Shown one piece after another: positions 10,501 through 19,090 of a stretch of 64,000 bases of DNA; position 1 is the stretch's first letter, and each line of letters starts with the position of its first letter. This DNA comes from an uncultured Eubacteriales bacterium (GTDB taxonomy: Bacteria > Bacillota > Clostridia > Peptostreptococcales > Anaerovoracaceae): positions 1-64,000 of the forward strand of contig CADBXM010000004.1 of the NCBI GenBank assembly GCA_902798745.1, read 5' to 3'. Under the pieces are notes generated by a model, which made no database searches, was not told where the DNA came from, and saw only the letters and a list, made by a program, of their open reading frames with translations. The translations under genes and the position numbers were made by a program.

Positions 10501-10609
10501 CTTTGGAAGCGGACGTAGCGACCCAGATGCTGCCAAATATAAGTATGGCCAGCACCAGAGCAACCATTATGATAGGGATCGTTTTTTCTATCTTTTTCTT
10601 GTTTTCCAT
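7529..10609 (-). CDS. membrane hybrid histidine kinase with two receiver domains
   Basis: A 1026-residue sensor kinase. Order: transmembrane helix (about 8-30), an extracytoplasmic Cache-like sensor region to about residue 290, a second helix, a short coiled coil with AEREAEEAANRAK, a PAS-like segment, HisKA with MSHEIRTPMNA (phospho-accepting His near residue 526), HATPase with the expected N and G boxes (TGIGM), and two receiver domains. The receivers have acceptor sites LVDLKMPEMDG and LMDMRMPEMDG. No HPt domain is visible, so phosphate must leave through a separate HPt protein or the receivers act as sinks. I chose the ATG at 10609 because AAAGGA precedes it. An upstream TTG at 10660 has no comparable site. 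No partner regulator is adjacent on this strand. Confidence 0.92.
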   Translation of the reverse strand: MENKKKIEKTIPIIMVALVLAILIFGSIWVATSASKDTDKAVRAVSHMFMEELVGRREQVVASNLQSNIDTIETAVDLLTDSDLSSVENLQAYQRRMRSLYHLDKFAFVGESGTIYTADGPQDNIDEYSFDYKNLTEPDISIFNLNTAEKKAVIAVPIKGKKLGEEDLKVCFMEIDMAEMLKGASMESSEDDATFCNIYTTDGIALSNTILGGLAVEDNLLVALQHADMEKGKSYEDVESDFKNLERGEVAFTYDGIKETLTYTPIDGTDWMLTYLIRESVISDNIGSISRATVLRGLMQTALTALVLIAMFMYILRQNRKNAEVLAEREAEEAANRAKQEEMEKQLELQNELLSQKAHGEQQRNLITALSSDYRSVYLLSLDKDRGICYQSRKDLNGFKAGEEFNYLEAVTNYCNTYVCEQYREDFLKFIQPENLREELKDHLVINFKYMINVDGEESWETLKFAGVRHPEDRDDGMIHSVGACFVDVDEETKESLRQNEILSDALSTAEEANRAKTAFLSNMSHEIRTPMNAIIGLDTIALNDEETPEKTKGYLRQIGDSAEHLLGLINDILDMSRIESGRINIKNEEFSFSKLLESINTIMVGQCKDKGVEYQCRINGSIDDNYIGDMMKLRQVLINILGNAVKFTPAGGNVDFLVERTAKYENRSTLQFTIKDTGIGMSKEFLPKLFDAFAQEDSSTTTKYGSSGLGMAITKNIVELMNGEIKVESEKGKGSTFRVTVTLMNAADHDEVKEYEVKPGEMSVLVVDDDPIACEHAKLVLGEVGIAAETALSGEEAVEMVKLKNARRELFNLILVDLKMPEMDGVETSRRIREITSDKSAIIIITAYRWDDVLDEAVKAGVDSFIAKPLFATSVLEEFKAAMTRKGIASDDHEGTDLAGRHILVAEDMEINAQIMMMVLKARDMDADLAVNGKIAVEMFESHEPGYYDAILMDMRMPEMDGLEATRRIRALDRPDATEIPIIAFTANAFDEDVQRSLQAGLDAHLSKPVHPESLYKTLESLIKD

Positions 10610-10712
10610 CACGCATATTCCTTTCAAAACACACACTTTAATTTTACTAGTAAAAAACAAGTAATGTCAATTCAGTAAGGTCTTCCTTGCGGTGGTCGTT
10701 TAGGATGCGGTG

Positions 10713-10721
10713 TGATACAAT
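10713..10721 (+). promoter_or_regulatory. extended -10 promoter of the two-component operon
   Basis: TGATACAAT is an extended -10 element about 60 bases before the response-regulator ATG. No good -35 is visible, as is usual for extended -10 promoters. Confidence 0.5.
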
Positions 10722-10784
10722 AACTATGATTAGACTGCCGTAGAGAATGCGGCGAAAAGCAAACGACAAAACAGGAGATTATTT

Positions 10785-11462
10785 ATGAAAAAGATACTTA
10801 TCGTGGATGATGAAGAGAAGATCCGCGAGGTCATAAAAGAGTACGCGGAGTTCAGCGGATACACCGCTGAAGAAGCTGCCGACGGCATGAGCGCCATAGG
10901 CATGGTCAAGCTCAACGATTACGACTTGATAATCATGGACATCATGATGCCGAAACTCGACGGATTCAGCGCGGTCAAAGAAATACAGAAGATAAAGAGC
11001 ATACCTGTTATCATGCTCTCGGCCCGCGGTGAGGAGTATGACAAGCTCTTCGGATTTGAGCTGGGGATAGACGACTATGTTGTCAAGCCGTTCAGCCCAA
11101 AGGAACTCATGGCAAGGGTCAACGCGGTGCTGAACCGCACCGATGCTTCGGCCAGGACCGCCAAGCCAATACAGAAATTCGAAGGCCTTGAAGTAAACAT
11201 GCAGGCGCGCACTATCAGCGTCGACGGCAAACGCGTAGAGCTTACACCTAAGGAATACGATCTGCTCTTCTATATGATCCAGAACAAAAACATCGCTCTC
11301 TCGAGAGAGAAACTTCTCGAGGACATCTGGGGCTATGATTTCTTCGGGGATGACAGGACTATCGACACGCATGTAAAGAACCTTAGAAACTGTCTTGGAC
11401 CTTACAGAAAATTCATCGTTACCATGCGAGGTGTGGGTTATAAGTTCGAATACGAAGATTAA
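10785..11462 (+). CDS. OmpR/PhoB-family response regulator
   Basis: A 225-residue regulator with an N-terminal receiver domain (ILIVDDEEKI at 4-13, acceptor Asp52 in IIMDIMMPKLDG, conserved Lys in DDYVVKPFSPKEL) and a C-terminal winged helix. The helix ends in the typical RTIDTHVKNLRNCLG and VRGVGYKFE-like segment, here MRGVGYKFEYED. It is preceded by AGGAGA and followed nine bases later by its kinase gene, so the two form one operon with radA. The signal and target genes cannot be read from the sequence. It is divergent from the hybrid kinase at 7529-10609. Confidence 0.95.
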   Translation: MKKILIVDDEEKIREVIKEYAEFSGYTAEEAADGMSAIGMVKLNDYDLIIMDIMMPKLDGFSAVKEIQKIKSIPVIMLSARGEEYDKLFGFELGIDDYVVKPFSPKELMARVNAVLNRTDASARTAKPIQKFEGLEVNMQARTISVDGKRVELTPKEYDLLFYMIQNKNIALSREKLLEDIWGYDFFGDDRTIDTHVKNLRNCLGPYRKFIVTMRGVGYKFEYED

Positions 11463-11471
11463 AGGAGACCG

Positions 11472-12953
11472 ATGGCGGATATCCCGGGCAATAAAGAAAA
11501 GCGATTTGATGTAAACAGCATAAAGACAACGACATTGTTCTCGTTCGTCTTGTTTGCGCTGTTTCTGGTTTTTGTGCTCTGGTGTCTCTCCAACTTCTTC
11601 ATTAGCACCTACTTTGAAAAGGCAAGGTCGCAGGATGTGATCCCTACCGCCGAGGCGCTCAAGACAGAGTTCCGCCAGGACAGAGAGAATTTCGACTCCT
11701 ATGCTGTGCAGACAGCGGGCTCCAACGGCATCTACGTCCGTATAGCTTCTCACGAGCAAGTCATGGAGTACGATGGTACTCGCTCCGTAAGGGACACGGG
11801 AATGTTCTCGAGTGACATCGACAGGATACTCGTAAAGCTGGTCGAATCAGACAGCGACAGCGTTACGGAATCCGTAGTGGAAGGATCTAACCCTCGACTT
11901 ATTTACGCGTCATATATCAGCTCGCCGGCTGAGCCGAGTCTTATCTATATTATCGCTCCGCTCCATCCGGACGAAGTCACGATCAGGATACTTAAGGATC
12001 TTCTTATATATGTTTCGCTTATAGTGCTTGCGGTGTCCTTCCTTCTCGCGTATGCCCTGTCCGGCAGGATAACAGACCCGATCGAGAATATTACGAAGGC
12101 TGCCGCCGAGCTTTCCAAGGGCAATTACGATGCCAAATTCGACGGATCTCAGTTCACCGAGACCAAAGAACTGGCCCGGGCTTTGAACAAGGCTTCCTAT
12201 GAAATGGAAAAGACCGACTTCTACCAAAAGGAGATCATCGCAAACGTATCCCACGACCTCAAAACTCCGCTGACAATGATAAGATCATACGCGGAGAAGA
12301 TCATAGATATTTCGGGCGACGACAAGGATAAGCGCAATGCCGATCTTCAGATCATCATTTCTGAGACCGAGCGGCTCAACAGGCTCGTCTCCGACATGCT
12401 TTCGGTATCAAATCTTCAGTCCAACAACGTCGAGCTCCATATGGAAACCTTCGATCTGACGGAAGCTGCGCAAGATGTATATGAGAGCTTCCGGGTACTT
12501 CAGGACTCCGAAGACTTTGAGATACAGTTCCATCCTTGCAAACCGACTTACGTGGTCGGCGACAGGAGCAGGCTGATGCAGGTGATGACCAATTTCGTAT
12601 CCAACGCCGTCAAATACTCAGGAGAAAATAAGTTCGTAGACATACGGCTTGTGAAAGCTTCCCGCAAGATAACATTCCACTGCATAGACCACGGAATGGG
12701 TATCCCTTCGGATGAAATAAGCCACGTGTGGGATAAGTATTACAGGACTTCAGCCAACCACAGGCTCGGCATCGAAGGAACCGGTCTGGGGCTTTCCATA
12801 GTAAAGGGCATACTCAATCTCCATAACGCCAAATACGGAGTAGAGAGCGAGGAAGGCAAAGGATCGGATTTCTGGTTTGAGCTGGATAGCGTAAGAAAGC
12901 CGGCGGCGAAAAGGAACAAGGATGCAGAGGGCAGCAATGGCAAAGAAAGCTAA
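11472..12953 (+). CDS. sensor histidine kinase
   Basis: A 493-residue membrane kinase paired with the upstream response regulator. A first transmembrane helix lies near residues 22-42, an extracytoplasmic sensor segment of about 125 residues follows, then a second helix near 175-195, a HAMP linker, and HisKA with ANVSHDLKTPLTMIRSYAEKI (His near 261). The HATPase domain has NFVSNAVKYSG, DHGMGIP and GTGLGLSIVKGI. The C-terminus is a lysine-rich tail. The gene overlaps the radA start by 17 bases. The architecture resembles envelope-stress or antibiotic-sensing kinases, but no specific ligand can be inferred. Confidence 0.94.
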   Translation: MADIPGNKEKRFDVNSIKTTTLFSFVLFALFLVFVLWCLSNFFISTYFEKARSQDVIPTAEALKTEFRQDRENFDSYAVQTAGSNGIYVRIASHEQVMEYDGTRSVRDTGMFSSDIDRILVKLVESDSDSVTESVVEGSNPRLIYASYISSPAEPSLIYIIAPLHPDEVTIRILKDLLIYVSLIVLAVSFLLAYALSGRITDPIENITKAAAELSKGNYDAKFDGSQFTETKELARALNKASYEMEKTDFYQKEIIANVSHDLKTPLTMIRSYAEKIIDISGDDKDKRNADLQIIISETERLNRLVSDMLSVSNLQSNNVELHMETFDLTEAAQDVYESFRVLQDSEDFEIQFHPCKPTYVVGDRSRLMQVMTNFVSNAVKYSGENKFVDIRLVKASRKITFHCIDHGMGIPSDEISHVWDKYYRTSANHRLGIEGTGLGLSIVKGILNLHNAKYGVESEEGKGSDFWFELDSVRKPAAKRNKDAEGSNGKES

Positions 12954-14307
12954 AACAGTATTCATGTGTACAGAATGCGGCAACGAGTACACTGCCTGGC
13001 AGGGGCAGTGCTCTTATTGCGGCGCGTGGAACACGATAGTTGAGCACAAAGTGGCTCCGATAGAAGAAGCTAAAGACGATAGCCGAAGAAGACTCGGCAG
13101 CGAATCGCGCCCTGTAAAACTGGGAAAAGTGGGAACGCGCGACTACACACGCATTTCCTCAGGACTTTCAGAGCTTGACCGTGTACTTGGAGGTGGCATC
13201 GTACCGGGTTCACTTACTCTTATATCCGGAGAGCCCGGCATAGGCAAGTCGACACTGATAGCTCAGGCCGCGGGCAGGATCGCCGAAAAAAACGGCGCGG
13301 TTTTGTATGTGAGCGGCGAGGAGTCCGAAGAACAGGTAAAGATGAGAGCGGATAGAGTTCTTGGCAGTATAAGCGATTCGCTCTACATATATCCTGAGAC
13401 AAACATGGAAAATATCATGGCGACATGTGAAGAGCTGAAGCCATGTTTTCTCATAATAGATTCTATACAGACTATGTACTCGGCTTCGGCCGATTCTGTC
13501 GCGGGAAGTCTCACGCAGATACGGGAATGCTCGGGACAGCTGATAAGATACGCGAAAAACAACGACGTGCCGGTATTTATAGTGGCGCATGTAACAAAGT
13601 CAGGCGAGCTCGCCGGTCCGAAGACCATAGAACATATGGTGGACTGCGTGCTCAGTTTCAGCGGTGAGCGCGACAGAGATCTTAGGATAGTACGCTCTTT
13701 CAAGAATCGCTTCGGGACTACTGACGAGATAGGCGCTTTCAGGATGACAGCCGAAGGCATGATAGAGGTGCCCGACCTCTCGGGCAGCCTTATTGAAAGC
13801 ACGGGCAGCGAAGAGGGTTCGGTGATCTCTGCAGTCTATGAAGGCAGCAGACCGGTCTTCTTTGAGATACAGGCCCTGGTCACCAGAGCCAATGTCGGCT
13901 TCGCTCGCAGGACAGCCATTGGCATAAGTCAGAACCGGCTCAACATGATACTCGCCGTTCTTGAGAAAAAAGCCGGTATAAGCTTGCTCGATCACGATGT
14001 ATATGTGAATGTCGTTGGCGGAATGAACACCGGAAGCACTTCGACCGATCTCGCCGCCGCCCTTGCCATATACAGCTCATTTACAGGCAGATCCGCAAGG
14101 CGCAGGATAGTCGCCGTCGGAGAAGTAGGGCTCACAGGCCACTTAAGGTCGGTCCCGAATGCGGATCGCATAGTGCAGGAAGCATCGCGCCTCGGCTACG
14201 AAGCAGTAATATTGCCTGAGCGCAATCTTCCTCATGGATCGCAGGATGGGATAGCGATACTCGGCGCCTCCAACTTAAGCGACGCAATACGCGCATATTT
14301 GTCTTAG
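12937..14307 (+). CDS. radA: DNA repair protein RadA
   Basis: RecA-like ATPase that helps branch migration and processing of recombination intermediates. It has 456 residues. A four-cysteine zinc finger (Cys11, 14, 25, 28) opens the protein, Walker A GEPGIGKST is at 98-106, the RadA-specific KNRFG motif occurs in SFKNRFGTTDEIG, and the C-terminus is the Lon-protease-like domain without catalytic activity. I chose ATG 12937, which is preceded by GAGGG and lies inside the kinase gene. It is the third gene of this operon, and a bidirectional hairpin follows its stop. Confidence 0.96.
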   Translation: MAKKAKTVFMCTECGNEYTAWQGQCSYCGAWNTIVEHKVAPIEEAKDDSRRRLGSESRPVKLGKVGTRDYTRISSGLSELDRVLGGGIVPGSLTLISGEPGIGKSTLIAQAAGRIAEKNGAVLYVSGEESEEQVKMRADRVLGSISDSLYIYPETNMENIMATCEELKPCFLIIDSIQTMYSASADSVAGSLTQIRECSGQLIRYAKNNDVPVFIVAHVTKSGELAGPKTIEHMVDCVLSFSGERDRDLRIVRSFKNRFGTTDEIGAFRMTAEGMIEVPDLSGSLIESTGSEEGSVISAVYEGSRPVFFEIQALVTRANVGFARRTAIGISQNRLNMILAVLEKKAGISLLDHDVYVNVVGGMNTGSTSTDLAAALAIYSSFTGRSARRRIVAVGEVGLTGHLRSVPNADRIVQEASRLGYEAVILPERNLPHGSQDGIAILGASNLSDAIRAYLS

Positions 14308-14340
14308 CATGAAAGCTGACATCAAGTAAGGAACTAAAAC

Positions 14341-14365
14341 AGCCTGCCCCTTACGGGAGCAGGCT
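14341..14365. terminator. bidirectional terminator between radA and lipoprotein gene
   Basis: Stem AGCCTGC-CCC / GGG-A-GCAGGCT with a four-base loop, TATTCTTATT on the plus side and GTTTTAG on the minus side. The genes on either side converge on it. Confidence 0.75.
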
Positions 14366-14401
14366 ATTCTTATTACACTTTTTTCTTTTAAGTGAATCAG
14401 C

Positions 14402-15319
14402 TTAGAGAGCCAGTTCTACCGGATCCCAGCCTTCATCCTGATACTTGGTAACAGCGAGCCCGTTGGTCTTTACGTAATCAGCAAGGCCCTGAGCTCTCAG
14501 AGCTTCACGAGCATCGGAGTCACCATTGATCTCAGTGAACTTATCGTAGTCATCTCCGAAGATCTCCTTTGCGGATGGCTCGAAGTCTCCGCCGTCCTTC
14601 ACCCCTTCAAAGTCGACAACTTTGTAAGTGTCTCCATCCTTGGCAACGTGTGCCATGCCAGGGTGCGAACCGCCGGATACACACTCAAGTGTATCTCCGT
14701 TGATCTTATAATTGTAAACCCAGAAGTCGCCGCTGATATGAGTGTCTCCGTCCTCGCCTTCCTCTGTCTTGATGATCGATACAACAGGTACGCTTACGAT
14801 GTCTGTCTTGTCATCAGGTCCGTATTCTGAAGCAACATCCTCTGCGAGGTACTGCCAAACAGCACACTCTACAGGATCCTGTCCCATATAGCCCCACTGA
14901 GTTCCGATGTCCGGAGCTCCATCGTCCGGCCCTAATTCACCAGGCCTTACGAAAATGAGACTAACGCCGATAACTTTCGCGGAAATAGTTCCATCGCCAT
15001 TATCCGTAAATTTCAGCTTTGTGTCGCCCTTGGTCTTGAATCCCTCATCTGTCAGTTCCCAGGTGATGTCCGAAACCTCATCTTCTTCGCCTACCACCTG
15101 CGATACGAACCGGCCTGTGCCGTCGCCGTTCAGTGTAAGTGTGTATGTACCATCTCCATCAAGTTCTCCGGCTTCATCACCTACAGCTACTGACTGAGCG
15201 ACCCAGTCGCCTACGAATTGGCTGTCCGAAAGATCTGCGCCGCTATTGCTTCCGCAAGCTGCAAGAGTAAATGTGAGCACCATAGCGAGACTGAGCAATA
15301 ATGCGAGTTTCTTTTTCAT
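14402..15319 (-). CDS. secreted lipoprotein of unknown function
   Basis: A 305-residue protein with a classic lipoprotein signal: MKKKLALLL, a hydrophobic stretch, then the lipobox LAAC near residue 22, followed by a GSNSGADLS linker. The mature part is acidic and begins with a lipocalin-like or DUF-type beta segment (FVGDWVAQSVAVGDEAGE, GTYTLTLNGDGTGRF) that is often seen in clostridial lipoproteins of unknown role. The C-terminal part shows no motif I can name. AAGGAGG precedes the ATG. A 20-bp perfect palindrome lies about 71-90 bases upstream, suggesting specific repression. It converges with radA and has no operon partner. Confidence 0.85.
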   Translation of the reverse strand: MKKKLALLLSLAMVLTFTLAACGSNSGADLSDSQFVGDWVAQSVAVGDEAGELDGDGTYTLTLNGDGTGRFVSQVVGEEDEVSDITWELTDEGFKTKGDTKLKFTDNGDGTISAKVIGVSLIFVRPGELGPDDGAPDIGTQWGYMGQDPVECAVWQYLAEDVASEYGPDDKTDIVSVPVVSIIKTEEGEDGDTHISGDFWVYNYKINGDTLECVSGGSHPGMAHVAKDGDTYKVVDFEGVKDGGDFEPSAKEIFGDDYDKFTEINGDSDAREALRAQGLADYVKTNGLAVTKYQDEGWDPVELAL

Positions 15320-15389
15320 GTTTCACTTCCTCCTTAAGCATTAAACGATTCAATTGTTACCCATCTATACTATAGCCCAAAAACGCATA

Positions 15390-15409
15390 TTAATAAACCG
15401 GTTTATTAA
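15390..15409. promoter_or_regulatory. 20-bp perfect palindrome upstream of lipoprotein gene
   Basis: TTAATAAACCGGTTTATTAA is a perfect palindrome sitting just upstream of a TATAGT-like -10 on the minus strand. The position fits an operator overlapping the -35 region of the lipoprotein promoter. The cognate regulator is not identifiable here. Confidence 0.6.
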
Positions 15410-15470
15410 AATCCCATGACAAAAACGAGGATTCGACGGGCTTTTATTGTTGTTTTGTCGGAATAAGAAG

Positions 15471-15497
15471 AGCCCTTTTCCCGAACAGAAAAGGGCT
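15471..15497. terminator. hairpin terminator after EF-G paralogue
   Basis: Perfect 10-bp stem AGCCCTTTTC/GAAAAGGGCT (15471-15480, 15488-15497), followed on the minus strand by CTTCTTATT. It ends the EF-G-like gene, although the T-run is weak. Confidence 0.65.
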
Positions 15498-15540
15498 CAT
15501 TTCTATAAAACTGATTTGATCAAAGCAGAAAGCTTTCGAT

Positions 15541-17481
15541 TTATTTCTCTTCCTGACTTGCCTTGTATGCAGCGATAACCTTATCTGCGAGGTTGCTTGG
15601 AAGCTCTGCGTATCTTGCGAACTCGATGTCGAAGGAGCCTCTTGCCTGAGTCATCGATCTGAGCGCGATAGCGTAGTCGAATGTCTCCGCCTGAGGTACC
15701 TCAGCGTGAAGTGTGGATCCACCTGTTACAGGGTCCATACCGAGAACAACGCCTCTTCTGTTAGGGAGGTCGCCCATTACAGCGCCTACATACTGCTCAG
15801 GAACAGTGATGTCGAGCTTCATGATAGGCTCGAGCAGGCATGGCTTAGCCTCTACGATACCCTTCTTGAACGCGAGCGAAGCAGCGATCTTGAAGGATAC
15901 TTCGTTGGAGTCTACTTCGTGATAAGAACCGTCATAGAGAACTGCCTTGATGTTCTGTACTTTGCAGCCTGCGAGAGGTCCCTTGTCCATGCACTCGAGA
16001 AGTCCCTTCTCAACTGCAGGAACGTAGTTCTTAGGAACTGATCCGCCGAAGAGCTCTTCGCTGAATTCGAGTCCTTCCTCCTGGGATGGGCTGAATCTGA
16101 TATGTACATCACCGTACTGTCCTGCACCACCGGACTGCTTCTTGTGCTTACCCTGAACATCGGAGTTGCCCTTGATGGTCTCTCTGTAAGCGATCTTCTG
16201 AGGAACCACATTTACGCTGACTCCGTATCTGTCTTTGAGCTTAGCCTGGATGATACCGAGCTGGATGTCTCCCTGGCCGCCGAGCAGAGTCTGATGTGTT
16301 TCAGCGTTTCTCTCGAGCACGAATGTAGGATCTTCTTCCATGAGTCTGGAGAGGCCCTGTGCCATCTTCTCGTCCTCGTTCTTGTCAGCAGCTTCTACCG
16401 CGACGAAGTAGCAAGGGTTAGGGAAGTTGATAGGCTCGATGGTTACCTGCTTAGCTTTGCTGCAGAGTGTATCGCCTGTCTTTGTGTTCTGGAGCTTGCC
16501 GAGAGCTACGAGGTCGCCGGCAGCTACTGTATCTGTGTTCTCCTGGCTCTTTCCTCTTACGAAGAAGATGGATCCGAGCTTCTCAGCCTTTTCTGAACGT
16601 GGGTTGTACACATCGCTTCCGGACTTGAGTGTGCCGGATACAACCTTGGCGTATGAGATCTTGCCGAGGAACGGGTCTGCGAGTGTCTTGAAAATGAAGA
16701 GTACCAGATCGCCGTTTGGATCGCATTTGATCTCGATGTCATTGCCATCTGCATCCTTTGCCTTTGTGACTACTGTCTCAGGCTTTGGAACGTATTTGCA
16801 AAGAGCGTCGAGTGCTTCCTCAACTCCGTCGCCTGTAAGGCTGCAGACCTTGAGGATAGGCATGATGTCGCCATTGTGGATTCCTGTTGCGAGTCCGTTT
16901 GCGAACTCCTCATCTGTGAACTCTTCACCCTCGAAGAACTTCTCCATGAGCTCTTCGTCTGCGCTGGCTACTGCCTCATTGAGAGCATCCTTGTCTTCGA
17001 GTGTGACGCATGCTGTTCCGAACTTGTCCTGAAGCTCGGAGATAACTCCGTCTACATCGATGTTGTCCTTATCAGTTTTGCTGATCAGGAAGAATGTCGG
17101 GGCGTTGTATTCTTTTACGAGATCCCAAGCTTTCTCTGTACCTACCTGGATGCCCGAGGAAGCGTCTACCATGATGATCGCTGTAGCGCCTGTCGAAAGA
17201 GCAGCTCTTGCCTCTCCTGCGAAGTCGAAGAATCCCGGTGTGTCGATGAAGTTGAGTTTTGTGCCGTTATACTCAACAGGCACGAGTGTCTGGTTGATGG
17301 TGTATCCCTTTTCGATCTCCATCTTTTCGTAGTCGGATACTGTGTTGCCATCCTCTACCTTGCCCAGTCTGCTGATGACTTTTGTCTTCAGCAGACCCGC
17401 TTCAAGGAAGGTGGTCTTGCCTGTGCCGCCATGTCCGAGCAGCACGATGTTACGGATCTTGTCGCTTGAATAGCCTTTCAT
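15541..17481 (-). CDS. elongation factor G-like GTPase (EF-G2 type)
   Basis: Translational GTPase of 646 residues, shorter than canonical EF-G (about 690). The P-loop reads GHGGTGKT (16-23) instead of the GHVDHGKT/S of true EF-G, which marks the EF-G2 branch. DTPGFFDF is the switch-II region and SKTDKDN the base-recognition motif. Domains II-V follow, with the domain V segment GVVLGMDPVTGG present. EF-G2 proteins are usually non-essential and their exact role is unsettled. The ATG at 17481 is preceded by AGGAGG, so I reject a longer frame starting at 17547. The gene lies 98 bp downstream of asnS and may be co-transcribed with it. Confidence 0.92.
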   Translation of the reverse strand: MKGYSSDKIRNIVLLGHGGTGKTTFLEAGLLKTKVISRLGKVEDGNTVSDYEKMEIEKGYTINQTLVPVEYNGTKLNFIDTPGFFDFAGEARAALSTGATAIIMVDASSGIQVGTEKAWDLVKEYNAPTFFLISKTDKDNIDVDGVISELQDKFGTACVTLEDKDALNEAVASADEELMEKFFEGEEFTDEEFANGLATGIHNGDIMPILKVCSLTGDGVEEALDALCKYVPKPETVVTKAKDADGNDIEIKCDPNGDLVLFIFKTLADPFLGKISYAKVVSGTLKSGSDVYNPRSEKAEKLGSIFFVRGKSQENTDTVAAGDLVALGKLQNTKTGDTLCSKAKQVTIEPINFPNPCYFVAVEAADKNEDEKMAQGLSRLMEEDPTFVLERNAETHQTLLGGQGDIQLGIIQAKLKDRYGVSVNVVPQKIAYRETIKGNSDVQGKHKKQSGGAGQYGDVHIRFSPSQEEGLEFSEELFGGSVPKNYVPAVEKGLLECMDKGPLAGCKVQNIKAVLYDGSYHEVDSNEVSFKIAASLAFKKGIVEAKPCLLEPIMKLDITVPEQYVGAVMGDLPNRRGVVLGMDPVTGGSTLHAEVPQAETFDYAIALRSMTQARGSFDIEFARYAELPSNLADKVIAAYKASQEEK

Positions 17482-17579
17482 GTGTTCCTCCTGGTAATAT
17501 ATGTTGCTTTGTCTTTTATATCCTTGATTACTCCGGCCCGCATCCACGCCGACCGTTAACTAACTTTTTCTATGTCCGC

Positions 17580-18974
17580 CTAGAACTCTGCGTTGCCCGG
17601 CGTCCTTGGGAACATCTGGACGTCCCTGATGTTGTTCATGCCCGTAAGGTACATGAGGATCCTGTCGAAGCCGAGGCCGTATCCCGAATGGAACACGCCG
17701 CCGTATCTGCGAAGATCGAGATACCAATCATAGGTGTCTTCATCGAGGCCGAGCTCTTTGATCCTCTTAACGAGGACATCGTAACGCTCTTCTCTCTGGC
17801 TTCCGCCGATGATCTCGCCGACTCCCGGAACCAGCATATCCATCGCCGCGACAGTCTTGCCGTCATCGTTGAGCCTCATGTAGAAGGCCTTGCAGTCCTT
17901 AGGATAGTTGATGACGAACATCGGCTTTTTGAAGACCTCTTCGGTGAGGTAACGCTCGTGCTCTGTCTGCAGCTCGAGTCCCCACTCTACCGGATAATCG
18001 AACTTCTTGCCCGATTTCTGCAGTATGTCTACCGCCTCGGTGTATGTGATGCGCGCGAAGTCTGAGTTCACTATGTGGTCGAGTCTCTCAAGAAGCCCCT
18101 TGTCGATAAATGAGTTGAAGAACTGCATCTCTTCAGGGCAATGTTCGAGAACATAGCTGATGATATATTTGATCATCTCCTCGGCCAGGTCCATGTTGCC
18201 GTTGATGTCGCAGAATGCCATCTCAGGCTCCATCATCCAGAACTCCGATGCGTGTCTGGCTGTGTTTGAATTCTCGGCTCTGAATGTAGGGCCGAATGTA
18301 TAAATGTTGCGGAACGCGAGTGCCATTATCTCACCTTCGAGCTGACCCGATACTGTGAGGTTGGCCTTTTTGCCGAAGAAGTCCTTGCTGTAATCGATCT
18401 TGCCCTGTTCGTCTCTTGGCAGATTGTCGAGGTCGAGCGTGGTCACCTGGAACATCTCGCCGGCGCCCTCTGCATCGCTGCAAGTGATCTCAGGCGAGTG
18501 AACGTAGATGAAGTCCTTCTCCTGGAAGAATTTGTGGATAGCGTACGCCGCGACGCTCCTGACTCTGAATACTGCGGAGAAAGTGTTACTGCGCGGTCTC
18601 AGATGAGCGATCTCTCTGAGAAACTCCATTGAGTGGCGCTTCTTCTGCAGAGGATAATCAGGGTCTGAGTCTGCCACGAGAGTTATCTCGTCAGCCTTGA
18701 TCTCGAAAGGCTGCTTTGCGTCAGGTGTAAGCACCAAAGTGCCTTTCACCTCTACGCCCGAGCTGAGACGGTACTTGGACACCTCTGTGAAATTGGCAAG
18801 CTTATCAGCCTCATACACCACCTGCACAGGTGTGAAGAACGAGCCGTCGTTCACAGAAAGGAATCCAAACTGGTTAGAGCTTCTGTTGCCTCTCACCCAT
18901 CCGTATACCGTCACTTCTTTGTCGGCATATGCGTCTGTGTTTCTGAATAATTCTCTGATTTCGATATCTTTCAT
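17580..18974 (-). CDS. asnS: asparaginyl-tRNA synthetase
   Basis: Class IIb synthetase of 464 residues. The N-terminal OB fold includes [25 protein letters not shown]. Motif 2 region [24 protein letters not shown] and motif 3 [16 protein letters not shown] are intact, and the end [17 protein letters not shown] is characteristic of AsnRS. It has its own strong promoter just downstream of the rarA terminator. No T-box leader fits in the 100-bp upstream gap. The EF-G paralogue follows on the same strand. Confidence 0.97.
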   Translation of the reverse strand: MKDIEIRELFRNTDAYADKEVTVYGWVRGNRSSNQFGFLSVNDGSFFTPVQVVYEADKLANFTEVSKYRLSSGVEVKGTLVLTPDAKQPFEIKADEITLVADSDPDYPLQKKRHSMEFLREIAHLRPRSNTFSAVFRVRSVAAYAIHKFFQEKDFIYVHSPEITCSDAEGAGEMFQVTTLDLDNLPRDEQGKIDYSKDFFGKKANLTVSGQLEGEIMALAFRNIYTFGPTFRAENSNTARHASEFWMMEPEMAFCDINGNMDLAEEMIKYIISYVLEHCPEEMQFFNSFIDKGLLERLDHIVNSDFARITYTEAVDILQKSGKKFDYPVEWGLELQTEHERYLTEEVFKKPMFVINYPKDCKAFYMRLNDDGKTVAAMDMLVPGVGEIIGGSQREERYDVLVKRIKELGLDEDTYDWYLDLRRYGGVFHSGYGLGFDRILMYLTGMNNIRDVQMFPRTPGNAEF

Positions 18975-19023
18975 GTTATATCCTTTGAAATTGGTTTACT
19001 GTGCTTTTCGCACTAGCCGTAAG

Positions 19024-19053
19024 ATTATATCACAAGGGATAATACGATGTCAT
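19024..19053 (-). promoter_or_regulatory. sigma-A promoter of asnS
   Basis: On the minus strand ATGACA (19053-19048), an 18-bp spacer, then TATAAT (19029-19024) with an extended TGA just before it. The position is about 50 bases before the asnS ATG. Confidence 0.8.
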
Positions 19054-19060
19054 CAAAAAA

Positions 19061-19090
19061 GAAGTGACTTTGTATATTCAAAGTCACTTC
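19061..19090. terminator. terminator of rarA
   Basis: Perfect 12-bp stem GAAGTGACTTTG/CAAAGTCACTTC with loop TATATT and T-runs on both sides. It overlaps the last codons of rarA and insulates asnS. Confidence 0.92.

Noticed and set aside
10779-11759. Long open frame of 326 codons antisense to the response regulator
   Set aside because: It lies opposite two well-supported genes, has no family motifs and no ribosome site. It is a codon-bias shadow.
18975-19083. Possible T-box leaders before cysS, proS or asnS
   Set aside because: The upstream gaps are too short and lack the T-box sequence and specifier stem. The hairpin before asnS is the rarA terminator.
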